This document shows, one piece after another, positions 11,189 through 19,828 of a stretch of 64,000 bases of DNA (positions within the stretch are counted from its first letter, which is position 1; every line of letters starts with the position of its first letter). The notes under the pieces are model-generated. The model had not been told where the DNA came from and made no database searches. It saw only the letters and a program-made list of their open reading frames with translations. Source of the stretch: a bacterium (GTDB lineage Bacteria; Myxococcota_A; Bradymonadia; UBA7976; UBA1532); NCBI GenBank assembly GCA_030427205.1, contig JAUHXC010000017.1:62001-126000 (forward strand), read 5' to 3'. The position numbers were made by a program, and so were the translations under genes.

Positions 11189-13752
11189 CGCACGATCAGC
11201 CGCAGCGGGGAGACGTCGCGCACGATGGTCTTGCCGTCCGGCTGCTGCACGTACAGCACCAGCCGCGCGTCGAGCTTGGTCCACAGCACCGGGTCGTCGG
11301 GCACGCTGAGCTTGAGCCCGCTGATGGTGAAGCCGGCGCCCGGCTTCCAATAGCTGTGCGGCACGTAGTCGGCGAGGTTGACGTAGACGTCGGTGCCGCG
11401 CTCGGTCTCGACCCACAACAGCGGGCTGACGATCTCGGTATCGGCCGGCGCGTCGGGGTTGAGCGCGATGTCCAGCGAGCCGTAGGCGAGGCCGCCGCCG
11501 GGCGCGACCCGGGCGGTGAAGCGGCAGTCGGGGCACCACGGATCCTGCGGCTGCGGGCCGAGGCTGCCGACCGAGTAGCGATCGGGGGCCAGCGCGACGA
11601 AGGGACAGTCGCCGATGCAGGGCCGGCTCAGGTCGGGCGCGTCCGGGTCGTCGGGGCGCAGCGGCAGGCACTCGGCGTCGGCCCAGTCGGGCTCGGCGGG
11701 CGGGTCGGCGGCGCAGTCGGGCGCGGCGGGATCGGGGTCGACGCCGCATTGCACGAAGCGCGCGCGGCAGGCGGCGATGGTCTCGCTGATCAGCGCCGGC
11801 AGGTCGTCGTCCTGCGCGACCAGGCAGCCGAGCAGCGCCGGCAGGTCGTCGCACGCGGCGAGCGCCGCCATGCCGGGCCACCACAGCCCGCGGTATTGTA
11901 CCTCGGGGAAGACCCGGCGCCCCGGGCACAGCGGGCGGCCGCTGGCGTAGAGCAAGAACTCCAGCTGGCGCGGGGTGACCTCGTCGGGGTCGAGGTCGGG
12001 CCGATCGGGGATGTGGCCGAGCCAGCGCGCGGCGAGCCCGCTGGTCAGCGCGGTGGCCACCGAGGTGCCGCTGAGCGTGGCCGGCAGGCGCACGGCGAGG
12101 TCCGCGTCCACCGGCGGCGTCGTATCGCCGTCGACGCAGATCGACGCCCGCCGCGGCCGGGCGGGCCCGTCGACCATCACATGCTGTCCCGGCGCCATCA
12201 GGGTCGCGAAGCCGAAGTCCACGTGCAGCGTCGCCGCCCGATCGCGGCTGTCGTGGGCCCCGACCGGGATCGCCAGCCGCCGGCCGACGTCTTCGCCGGC
12301 CTCGCAGCTGCGCTCGAGGCCCCACTGCGCCGGATAGAACAGCTTCGGCGGCTGCCCGCGCACCTCGCCGCGCCAGTCGCGGGCGCAGACGTCGCGCTCG
12401 TCCTCGTCGAGCTCGAGCTGGTCGCCCAGCCAGCGCAGGTCGCTGCGGTTGCCGGCGGCGGTGAAGACGGGCACCTCCTGGTCGGCGGCGCGGGCCAGCA
12501 TGTGGCGCACGGGCGCGCCGGTGGGGGACTCGATCGTCAGACACTGCCCCGGTCGGCCGCCGAGCACGTCGCCGGCCAGATCGGTGAGGCCCCGGGCCTC
12601 GGGCGGCCAGCCCAGGCTGAGGTTGATGACCCGCGGCAGGCCGGCGGGCATCACCGCGAGCGCGTCGGCGATGGCCCGGGCCACGTCGCCCACCGGGCCG
12701 GTGTGGTCGACGCTCAGCGCCGGGAAGAGGTGCAGCCGGGCGTCGGGGGCCGCCTGCCGGATGAGCGCGGCCATCGCCGTGCCGTGGATCGCCGGGGTCG
12801 CGGTCGAGCCGGGGTGCACCTCGAGGTCGATCGACGCGGCCACCGCCGGATCGACCGCGGTGTCGATCAGCGCGACGTGCACCGGCACGACCGGCGCGCC
12901 GGGGCCGTCGAGCCCCATGCGATCGAGGTGCCAGCTCAGCATCTCGGGCGTCGGTCGGGCGGGGGACTGGGCCACCGCGTCGCAGGCGCGGGCGATGTTG
13001 GCCGCGAGCAGGTCGCCGTGGCTGTCGACCGCCGTGCGCAGCGCCGAGACGATGTCGCATTGCGCGCCGTCGCGGGCGGTGAGCCGCTCGCCGTCGAGTT
13101 CGAACCACAGCCGGTGGAAGCGGCCGGCGCTCTCGGGGCCGACCCGCTCGGGCGAGAGCAGCCGCTCGCCGACGGCGGTGACCCGGTCGGCGCCCGCGCA
13201 GGGCGCGCCGTCGACGCAGAACCAGGCGGCGAAGTCCCGGCGGGCGCGGGCCTGCATGTCAGCGACGACCGGCGCGAAGTCGGCGACCGGGGCCGACCCG
13301 CCGTGCACCGCGTCGACGACGTAGAGGTCGCCGCGGCACGGGCGGCCGTAGACCTCGAGCACCACCGCGTCGTCGGGCAGCCCGACCGGCGAGGGCTCGG
13401 CGGGCAGCGGATCGTCGAGCGCGGTCACCGGCGCCGGGCCGGGTATGGCGTCGGGGGATGCCATGTCGGCCGGCTGACTGTCGGTCATGCCATCGGCGAT
13501 GCCATCAGGTATGGCATCTGGCATGCCTGTCATGCCATCTGATGAGTCAGGTGTGCCATCTGATGAGTCAGGTATGCCATCTGGTGAGTCATGTGTGCCA
13601 TCTGGTGAGTCATGCGTGATGTCGGGCATGGCATCGGGCATGGCATCGACGGCGACGTCTGCCGCCACGCCGGCCACCTGGTCCTCGCAGCCGACGCAGA
13701 CGAGCGCCAGGGCCAGCGCCAGGCGGGCTCGGCGGAGGGCGCGCGGACTCAT
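11185..13752 (-). CDS. Subtilisin-family (S8) serine protease lipoprotein
   Basis: An 855-residue lipoprotein with lipobox VCVGC (Cys22). A low-complexity stretch of Met-Pro-Asp and Asp-Ser-Pro-Asp-Gly units (about 37-95) is followed by a Cys-containing region and an S8 domain. The catalytic triad is in order: Asp297 in ALIDTAV, His323 in HGTAMA, Ser564 in SGTSVATA; the oxyanion Asn435 is in TAAGN. The Cys-rich C-terminal region (about 620-855) ends in a beta-type domain. The start at 13752 overlaps the stop of the anti-sigma-like gene (ATGA), and the stop overlaps the CHAT gene (GTGA). Co-translation with a CHAT protease suggests a proteolytic cascade at the cell envelope, which is inference. 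Confidence 0.9.
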   Translation of the reverse strand: MSPRALRRARLALALALVCVGCEDQVAGVAADVAVDAMPDAMPDITHDSPDGTHDSPDGIPDSSDGTPDSSDGMTGMPDAIPDGIADGMTDSQPADMASPDAIPGPAPVTALDDPLPAEPSPVGLPDDAVVLEVYGRPCRGDLYVVDAVHGGSAPVADFAPVVADMQARARRDFAAWFCVDGAPCAGADRVTAVGERLLSPERVGPESAGRFHRLWFELDGERLTARDGAQCDIVSALRTAVDSHGDLLAANIARACDAVAQSPARPTPEMLSWHLDRMGLDGPGAPVVPVHVALIDTAVDPAVAASIDLEVHPGSTATPAIHGTAMAALIRQAAPDARLHLFPALSVDHTGPVGDVARAIADALAVMPAGLPRVINLSLGWPPEARGLTDLAGDVLGGRPGQCLTIESPTGAPVRHMLARAADQEVPVFTAAGNRSDLRWLGDQLELDEDERDVCARDWRGEVRGQPPKLFYPAQWGLERSCEAGEDVGRRLAIPVGAHDSRDRAATLHVDFGFATLMAPGQHVMVDGPARPRRASICVDGDTTPPVDADLAVRLPATLSGTSVATALTSGLAARWLGHIPDRPDLDPDEVTPRQLEFLLYASGRPLCPGRRVFPEVQYRGLWWPGMAALAACDDLPALLGCLVAQDDDLPALISETIAACRARFVQCGVDPDPAAPDCAADPPAEPDWADAECLPLRPDDPDAPDLSRPCIGDCPFVALAPDRYSVGSLGPQPQDPWCPDCRFTARVAPGGGLAYGSLDIALNPDAPADTEIVSPLLWVETERGTDVYVNLADYVPHSYWKPGAGFTISGLKLSVPDDPVLWTKLDARLVLYVQQPDGKTIVRDVSPLRLIVR
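13484..13660 (-). repeat. Degenerate short tandem repeats encoding Asp-Gly/Met-Pro-Asp units
   Basis: Repeated 15-18 bp units built on GCCATCTGATGAGTCA and GGCATGCCAT-like words encode the linker after the lipidated Cys of the subtilase. This stretch is clearly richer in A and T than its surroundings. That may reflect recent repeat expansion. Confidence 0.6.
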
Positions 13753-14522
13753 GGCGTCTCCCCGTCGGGCGTCGCCCGGTAGTCGACCGTCAGCGGCACC
13801 AGCTGCACCCCGCCGTCCTCGGCGGCGGTCGCCGGGTCCATGCCGTCGAGATCCGCGAGCGCGTCGGCGTCGGCCGCGAGCGCGATGGCGACGACGCAGC
13901 GCCCCGGCGCCTCGCCGAAGAGCGACCGGGCCGACGCCACCAGGGTCCACGCCCCGTCGGCGCCCGCTTCGAGGCCGTCGACCGCGCGGAAGGCCCCATC
14001 GTCGCACGCCGCGAACGCCCGGGCTGCGGCGGCGGTGCGCCCGGCGTCGGTCGGCCGCACCGTGAGCCGCAGGGTGCCATCGGGCACGAAGACGGCCGGC
14101 TCTCCGCTGCCCTGCGTTGGGGTCTGCGAGCGGGTGATCTTCACCGCGCCGCGCACCGCGCCGAGGGTATAGGCCGGCGCGTCGGGTGCGCCGGGGCGCA
14201 GCACGGCGAAGGTGAGCCCCGCCGCCAGCGCCAGCCCGGCCCCGGCCCAGACCAGCCGGCGGTTGCTCTGTGGTCGGGGCGTGGCGACGGCCATGCGATC
14301 GAGCAGCCCGGCGTCGACCGGCGCGGCGAGGTCGGCCAGCATCGCCCGATCGGCGGCGGAGCGGGCGAGCACCGCGTCCACCGCCGCCGCCTGCTCGGCG
14401 TCGAGGCGACCGCTGCGCCACGCCTGCAGATCGCCCGGATCGAGCTCGGGCTCGCCGATCGCCGGGTGCGGGGCCCGCGCGCGGAGCAGCGCGTCGAGGC
14501 CGTCGTCGTCCAACGCGCTCAT
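13749..14522 (-). CDS. Single-pass membrane anti-sigma-like protein
   Basis: A 257-residue protein. The N-terminal 90 residues are acidic and helical (DPGDLQAWRSGRLDAEQ, a layout typical of anti-sigma cytoplasmic domains), but the HxxxCxxC zinc motif is missing. A transmembrane segment follows at about 96-113 (LVWAGAGLALAAGLTFAVL). The C-terminal part is extracytoplasmic and beta-rich. Its start codon overlaps the stop of the sigma-factor gene (ATGA), and its stop overlaps the subtilase start (ATGA). By position and topology it should hold the sigma factor at the membrane until a signal arrives. No anti-sigma family motif is conclusive. Confidence 0.6.
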   Translation of the reverse strand: MSALDDDGLDALLRARAPHPAIGEPELDPGDLQAWRSGRLDAEQAAAVDAVLARSAADRAMLADLAAPVDAGLLDRMAVATPRPQSNRRLVWAGAGLALAAGLTFAVLRPGAPDAPAYTLGAVRGAVKITRSQTPTQGSGEPAVFVPDGTLRLTVRPTDAGRTAAAARAFAACDDGAFRAVDGLEAGADGAWTLVASARSLFGEAPGRCVVAIALAADADALADLDGMDPATAAEDGGVQLVPLTVDYRATPDGETP

Positions 14523-15151
14523 GCCGCCGCCATCCACTGCCGGGTCAGGCCCCGGATCTTGTGTTGCCAGTTGTAGACCACCTGCTTCTTGACCCCCATG
14601 CGCGCCGCCGCCTCGTCGACGGTCAGCCCGTCGGCGTAGACCAGCGCCAGCACCACCCGCCCGCGGTTCGAGAGCTGGTCTTCGAGGTGCTGCCACAGCG
14701 CGTCCTGCAGCTGCCGGCCGGCGGCCATCGACTCGGGGTCGGCCACCGGCGCGGGCACCGCCGCGGCCTCGCTCAGCTCGCCCTCACCGCCGGGCGCCTT
14801 GCGCTTGGCGGCGCCGTGCTTCTCGGCCATCGTGGCGATGAGCTGGCCGGTGATCATGCTGATGTAGCCCTCGAAGGACTTGCCCCTCGTCGGGTCGTAA
14901 TTGCGCAGGCGGCGGCCGTCGTCGGCCAGCAGCCGGCACCACGCCTCGTGCATGAGATCGTCGGTGTCGAGCCCACCCGGCCCGCGCCGCCCGCGGGTCA
15001 TGCGCAGCACGCGGGCCCGGATGACCGGCGCGACCCGCTCGGCCAGCCGCCGCCCGGCGCTGCGGTCACCGGCGAGGGCGGCGCGGATGGTGGCCGGCGC
15101 GTCGTCGGGCCGCCGCAGGCCGATGACTGTGGCCAGGAGCTGGATCAGCAC
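14519..15151 (-). CDS. ECF-type RNA polymerase sigma factor
   Basis: A 210-residue group IV sigma factor. Region 2 is at about 25-100 (LDTDDLMHEAWCRLL, YDPTRGKSFEGYI). The linker is at about 110-145. Region 4 with a helix-turn-helix is at about 150-205 (LVYADGLTVDEAAARMGV, KKQVVYNWQHKI). The GTG start is chosen because a GGGAGGA ribosome-binding site sits just upstream on the minus strand. It heads the chain sigma, anti-sigma-like, S8 protease, CHAT protease, all joined by 4-base overlaps. Such factors usually activate their own operon, so the upstream gap (15152-15231) probably carries the promoter, although no clear motif is seen. Confidence 0.85.
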   Translation of the reverse strand: MLIQLLATVIGLRRPDDAPATIRAALAGDRSAGRRLAERVAPVIRARVLRMTRGRRGPGGLDTDDLMHEAWCRLLADDGRRLRNYDPTRGKSFEGYISMITGQLIATMAEKHGAAKRKAPGGEGELSEAAAVPAPVADPESMAAGRQLQDALWQHLEDQLSNRGRVVLALVYADGLTVDEAAARMGVKKQVVYNWQHKIRGLTRQWMAAA

Positions 15152-15231
15152 GGTCTCCTCCCTCGTGGTGGACGGTCGCACACGGCGTTCAGCCACGTAA
15201 AGTCGTCGGATGGCGGGGCTGGGGGCGCCGA

Positions 15232-15993
15232 TCACGCCATCGCTCCGGCGGGCGCGAACGGGCCGGGGGCGGGCAGCGGACCGACCATCGGCAGGCACCA
15301 TTGGCGGAACTGCGGGCGGTACATCGGCCGGCTCAGCGGGCGGGCGTCGAACGCCCGGCGGTAGGCCTCGACGAGCCAGGGCGCCGGCGCCGGGCGGGCG
15401 TCTCCCGCGTCGGCGGTGCGCACGCCGGGCAGCGGGGCGGCGGTCCAGCCCCACTCACCGCGGGCGTCGAAGCCGGCGACCATCGCGCAGACCGCCGCGT
15501 CGTCGTCGATCGCGGTCCCCGAGATGAAGACGAGGTGATCGCCGACCCGGGCCGCTTCGGCCCGCACCCGGGCCCAGATCCGGCGGGAGAGCCCGCGACC
15601 GCGCCACTCGGGGGCGCAGGCGGCGTGGCTGCCCTGCACCAGCCGCAGGCCGCGGCGGCGGGCCGGGCCGAGGTCGTAGTGCTGCTCGATGGGCAGCGGG
15701 CCGGCGTCGTGCAGCCAGGCGGTCGCGACGACCCGGCCGTCGACCCGCGCGACGAAGATGCGCGCCCGGGCGAAGTGCTCATCCACCGGGAAGAGGTGCC
15801 GGTTGTCGGCCCATGGGCGGCCGAGGTGCTCTTCGCAGTAGATGCGGTTGGCCAGTTCGAAGGCCGCCTGCCGCTCGGCGGGGTCGCGGGTCTCGACGAC
15901 CTCGATGCCATCGGGCCGCTCGGGCCGAACAGGGCGGCGGGGCAGGCAGGCGGCGGACGGACGGCGGGTATGGGCGCTGATGGTGCGGTTCAT
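15232..15993 (-). CDS. GNAT-fold acyltransferase, FeeM/autoinducer-synthase-like
   Basis: A 253-residue protein. After a basic N-terminus of about 30 residues the core has the GNAT order: ARIFVARVDGRVVATAWL for beta 2-3, then HAACAPEWRGRGLSRRIW holding the acyl-CoA-binding R/Q-x-x-G-x-G turn, and AVCAMVAGFDARGEWGW near the end of the fold. The N-terminal RIYCEEHLG stretch resembles the N-acyl amino acid synthase branch of the fold, so synthesis of an acylated signal or lipid is possible. The start is the ATG at 15993. It lies between the sigma-factor operon and the CHAT-nSTAND gene on the same strand, but with gaps of about 80-95 bp on each side. Substrate unknown. Confidence 0.6.
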   Translation of the reverse strand: MNRTISAHTRRPSAACLPRRPVRPERPDGIEVVETRDPAERQAAFELANRIYCEEHLGRPWADNRHLFPVDEHFARARIFVARVDGRVVATAWLHDAGPLPIEQHYDLGPARRRGLRLVQGSHAACAPEWRGRGLSRRIWARVRAEAARVGDHLVFISGTAIDDDAAVCAMVAGFDARGEWGWTAAPLPGVRTADAGDARPAPAPWLVEAYRRAFDARPLSRPMYRPQFRQWCLPMVGPLPAPGPFAPAGAMA

Positions 15994-16088
15994 CGTGGGC
16001 TCCGGCGATGTCGGTGTTCGCCGGGATGTACCGGAGCGCGGCGCTCTGTTTTTTCGGGGCCGCGGTTTTTCGGCGGCGCGGGAGGCGC

Positions 16089-19000
16089 TCAGCGCGTCGG
16101 GTCCACCAGGAAGCTCTCCCAAGGCCGCAGCCAGCTCGAGCTGGTCTGCGGCGTCTCGCCCTGGCTGCACGTGCGCCACATCTGGAAGCCGGCCGACGTC
16201 GGATAGCGGGTCACTCGAGCGAAGGCTTCGGGGGAGGGGCAGCCGCGGGTCGCCGCGGTCAGCCGCGCCCGCAGCGCCGCCGCGTCGGCTTCGGCGGGCG
16301 CCGGCTCGGGCGGCGTCAGCGACCACAAGCGCACCGCGCCGAGCCGCAGCTCGGCCAGCCAGCGACCGGTCTCGTCGACGACCATGCGCGCGGCGAGCGG
16401 GTCGTCATCGGCCGCGCCCGGGAAGCCGACGGCGGTCGCGAGTTCGAGCAGGCTGCCGTCGCGGGTGTCGATGACGAGCACCGGTCCATCGGGCACGTTG
16501 ATCGCCACCCGATGCGGGTCGACGAAGCGCATCGTCGGCCGCTCGATGGTCGGTGGGATCGGCTGGGCGAGCACCTTCTCGAACCGCAGCGCCTGGTCCG
16601 GGTCAGCCTGATGGGCGGGCGTGAAGTCGAAGCGGTAGAGCCCATCGGTCAGCAGCACCGCACCGGTCGTATCGTCGGCGTTGAACGCCAGCGTCGGGCA
16701 GAACGGGCCGAGCGCACGTCGGAGCGGGTCGGTCTGCCAGACGCGGCCGACCCGGTCGCCGTCGCGGTAGACCCGCTCGGTGCCGGACAGCGTGGGCCAG
16801 GGCGGGCTCAGCTCGAGGGTCGTGCACAGGACCAGCGCTGGCCGCCACGGGTTGACGCCGGCCACCTCGCTGCTGCGCCCCGTGATGAGCCCGGCGAGGC
16901 CTTCGGGCGCCGACGGCGGCGCGGGGAACTCGATCGAGCGCCCGTGGCGATCGACCAGCCGCGGCTCGCCGGCGCAGGTGGCGGCGAAGAGCCAGCGGGG
17001 CGAGTCCACCCGGCGGGGGCGCGGCCGGGCGCAGGTGCTCGCCTCGCCGAGCCGCGACCCATCGGCGGTCCGCAGCTCGATGACTTCGGCGTCCAGCAGC
17101 GGGTCGGTGCCCGCGGGCGGCCCGTCGGCCACGCCATCCTCGGGCGCGTCGACGGGCACCAGCGCCACCACCCGCCCGCGCGCGTCGAGCGCCAGCGGCG
17201 CGCCGGGCCAGGGCGGCGCCGGCTCGACGACGCGGGCGCCGGTGTCGGGGTCGATCCGCGCGATGCCCTCGTCGTCGAGGACCACGAGCCGACCCTTGGG
17301 GTCGAAGCCGATGAGCCGGCGCGCCGGCCACCAGTCGTGGGCGATGGGCCGGCTCAGCGCGTGGCGGACGGCGTCGGACCAGCCGGGGGTCGCGTCGTCG
17401 GCCACCATGGCCAGCGCCGCCGCGGCGAGGCTGGCGTCGCCCGGGTTCTCGACGGCCTCGGCGAGCCAGCTCGAGTCCACCAGCTTCTGCGCCAGCGTAC
17501 GCTTCTCCTCGGCGAGCTCGGCCCGGCTCGCCGCCTGCTCGTCGATCGTGTAGCGCAGCACCAGGACGACGCTCAGCAGGATGAGCGTCACCACGACGCC
17601 GCCGATCATGAAGAGCCGGGTGCGCCGCGATCGATGCACGCCGGCCTCGCGGGCCGCGCGGCTGGCGTCCAGCAGGGCCTGCTCGTGGGCGCTCGGGCGG
17701 CGCATGGCGTGCAGGCCGCGCTCGATCTCGTCGAGCGGGCCGGCGGCCAGCAGCTTCGTATCCCGATCGGCCGCGCCGCGGATGGCCTCGAGGCCGCGCT
17801 CGATCTGCTCGCGGGGGTGGTCGCCGGTCTCCCGCTGCTCGGCGCTCCAGTCGCGGGCCTGCACCTCGAGCAGGCGCCGCGCGCGCTGCCCGGGGCGGTT
17901 CGAGCGGTGGAAGGCGTCGACCACCATCGGCCCCCACATGTCGTGGGCCAGCCGGGTGCCCCCGCGGGCGTCGCGCTCGCCGGTCCAGCGGCCGAGCAGG
18001 CGGTGGTCGATGGCCGCCTCGATCAGCGGCTCGATGGCGGCGTGGGCGTAGCGCTCGGCGAGGGCGTCGACGGTGTGGGCCGCGGCGGTGCCCTGGCGCG
18101 TCGTATGGAACTCGAGCAGATCGAGCAGCAGGCCGTCGGCGCCGCCGCGGGCCTCGGCGGCGTCGAGCTGCTTCTCGAAGACCTCGACCAGCTCGACCCC
18201 GCTGCGCCGCGCGCGGTCGTAGGCGGCGCCGTCGAAGACCGGCCGGCTCGGGTCGGTGTCCCACATCCGGCTGAGCAGCATCTGCAGGATGGGGGCGACC
18301 GCCGCGGGCTCGCCGGCGGTCAGATCGTCAGCGATGCGCTCGGCGAGGCCGTCCTGCAATTCCAGCTGGAAGTGCTCGCGCAGGCGACGGGTGCGGGTCG
18401 GGCCCTCGACGACCTCGATCACCGCGTTGCGGTCCAGCGGGCGCACGTAGGCCCGGCTCGCCGTCAGGCCCCGCGGCTCGAGCGCCGCCGCCAGCTCGGC
18501 GAGGTAGGCCTTGCGGAAGCCGAGCACCAGCTTGCCGGCGGGCGCGGCGCCGGTTTCGAAGATGGCCACCGCCGCGTCGAGCAGAGCGCCCAGGCCGCCG
18601 TCGCCTTCGCCGTCGAGCAGGGCCTCCTCCACCTGATCGACGATGGCCACGATCGGCCGCCCGCCGCGGGCTTCGGCCCCCTGCCAGTCGATGGGGCCCG
18701 TCGCGCCCGCCGCGAGGCCGAGGCAGGCCCGCAGCGCGCCGCTCAGGCCGGTGCTCGGGTCGCGCCGCCGCAGCGCGGTGCGGTAGCCCGCCGCCGTCAG
18801 CCGCGGGGTCAGGCCCGCTTCGAGCAGCGACGACTTGCCGACCCCCGACTCGCCGTACAGCAGGATGATCGGCGGGGTCTCGGGCTCGGTGATGAGCCGG
18901 TAGAGGCGCCGGATCTCGGGCCCGCGCCCGAAGAAGATCTCGGCGTCGGCGCTGCTGAAGCGCTGCACGTGGCGATAAGGGCTCGCCGGCAGCGGCGCCG

Positions 19001-19739
19001 GCGGCACCTCGGGCAGCCCGGCGAGCGGGTCGTCGAGCGCGTCGGCCAGCCGCCAGCCGCCGGCCTGCTCGGGCTCGTCGGCGTTTGTGGTCAGCTGCCA
19101 GGGCAGCGACGGGCCCTTCTTCTTGGTGCCCGCCCGGCGGACCATGCGCCACAGATCGGTCGGCGCCTCGCCGCGGTGGGTGCGCACCGCGTCGCGGGCG
19201 TGGTCGAAGGCCTGCTGCACCGAGCGCCCGCGCACCAGCCCCTGATAGAGCCAGTCGCTGAAGATGAGCGCCGCGTCGTCGGCGATGGCGTAGTCGGTGG
19301 CGATGACCGCCGGCACCCCGCTGGCCAGCAGCGTGCCCGCCTGCTCGCCGGTGCTGCAGCCGTTGAGCACCACCAGCCGCAGCGCGGGCAGGGCGCCGAG
19401 CATCTGCAGCACCCCCGCCGAGTGGGCCGCCGCCGAGCCGGCCTCGGCGTCGGGGGCGTGGGGGTGATCGGCGCGCATCATCCAGCGATCGGGGCCGGCG
19501 TGGCCGGCGAAGTGCACCCCGACGATGCGCTCGGTCAGCGCGGGATCGGTCAGCAGCCGGATGAGGTGGTCGCGGGTGGCGTCGGGCTCGAACTGCGGCT
19601 CGACGCCGGTGGCCTCGAGCATGCCGCGCCCGTGGCGGCGCAGGCGATCGAGCTCGGGGGCGAGGCCGCGCAGGTGCTCTTCGGTGCCCACGTCGGCGTT
19701 GGCGAAGAAGAAGAGGAAGACCGGGCGGGCGTCGCGCAT
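16089..19739 (-). CDS. CHAT protease-nSTAND1 ATPase-transmembrane-propeller protein
   Basis: A 1,216-residue multidomain protein. Domain 1 is an N-terminal CHAT protease (1-210) with His80 in VHFAGHAG and Cys128 in VVLNGCSTG. Domain 2 is an nSTAND1-type P-loop NTPase (about 258-600) with Walker A GESGVGKSS (296-304) and Walker B IVAIVDQVEE (363-372). A helical region follows, then a transmembrane helix at about 709-730 (IGGVVVTLILLSVVLVL). About 480 C-terminal residues follow, with recurring FDPKGRLVVLDDEG-like blades typical of WD40-like propellers. The layout matches NTP-driven signal proteins predicted to act in immunity or regulated cell death: a sensor domain, an oligomerising NTPase and a caspase-like effector. 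No ribosome-binding site precedes the ATG, and a TATAGA hexamer sits only about 9 bp upstream, so the mRNA may be leaderless. Confidence 0.85.
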   Translation of the reverse strand: MRDARPVFLFFFANADVGTEEHLRGLAPELDRLRRHGRGMLEATGVEPQFEPDATRDHLIRLLTDPALTERIVGVHFAGHAGPDRWMMRADHPHAPDAEAGSAAAHSAGVLQMLGALPALRLVVLNGCSTGEQAGTLLASGVPAVIATDYAIADDAALIFSDWLYQGLVRGRSVQQAFDHARDAVRTHRGEAPTDLWRMVRRAGTKKKGPSLPWQLTTNADEPEQAGGWRLADALDDPLAGLPEVPPAPLPASPYRHVQRFSSADAEIFFGRGPEIRRLYRLITEPETPPIILLYGESGVGKSSLLEAGLTPRLTAAGYRTALRRRDPSTGLSGALRACLGLAAGATGPIDWQGAEARGGRPIVAIVDQVEEALLDGEGDGGLGALLDAAVAIFETGAAPAGKLVLGFRKAYLAELAAALEPRGLTASRAYVRPLDRNAVIEVVEGPTRTRRLREHFQLELQDGLAERIADDLTAGEPAAVAPILQMLLSRMWDTDPSRPVFDGAAYDRARRSGVELVEVFEKQLDAAEARGGADGLLLDLLEFHTTRQGTAAAHTVDALAERYAHAAIEPLIEAAIDHRLLGRWTGERDARGGTRLAHDMWGPMVVDAFHRSNRPGQRARRLLEVQARDWSAEQRETGDHPREQIERGLEAIRGAADRDTKLLAAGPLDEIERGLHAMRRPSAHEQALLDASRAAREAGVHRSRRTRLFMIGGVVVTLILLSVVLVLRYTIDEQAASRAELAEEKRTLAQKLVDSSWLAEAVENPGDASLAAAALAMVADDATPGWSDAVRHALSRPIAHDWWPARRLIGFDPKGRLVVLDDEGIARIDPDTGARVVEPAPPWPGAPLALDARGRVVALVPVDAPEDGVADGPPAGTDPLLDAEVIELRTADGSRLGEASTCARPRPRRVDSPRWLFAATCAGEPRLVDRHGRSIEFPAPPSAPEGLAGLITGRSSEVAGVNPWRPALVLCTTLELSPPWPTLSGTERVYRDGDRVGRVWQTDPLRRALGPFCPTLAFNADDTTGAVLLTDGLYRFDFTPAHQADPDQALRFEKVLAQPIPPTIERPTMRFVDPHRVAINVPDGPVLVIDTRDGSLLELATAVGFPGAADDDPLAARMVVDETGRWLAELRLGAVRLWSLTPPEPAPAEADAAALRARLTAATRGCPSPEAFARVTRYPTSAGFQMWRTCSQGETPQTSSSWLRPWESFLVDPTR

Positions 19740-19828
19740 GGCGCAGATTCTATATGCGGTAGACGCTACGCGGCCATTCGGGCGGATGGTCGCTTGCGCT
19801 GCGCCCGGCGTTGGCCCATTTTGCCGCC

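Noticed and set aside
11189-13108. Long N-terminal extension of the TPR-CHAT protein into the subtilase gene
   Set aside because: It is Arg/Ala-rich shadow translation of the S8 gene; the GTG at the GTGA overlap begins a proper signal peptide.
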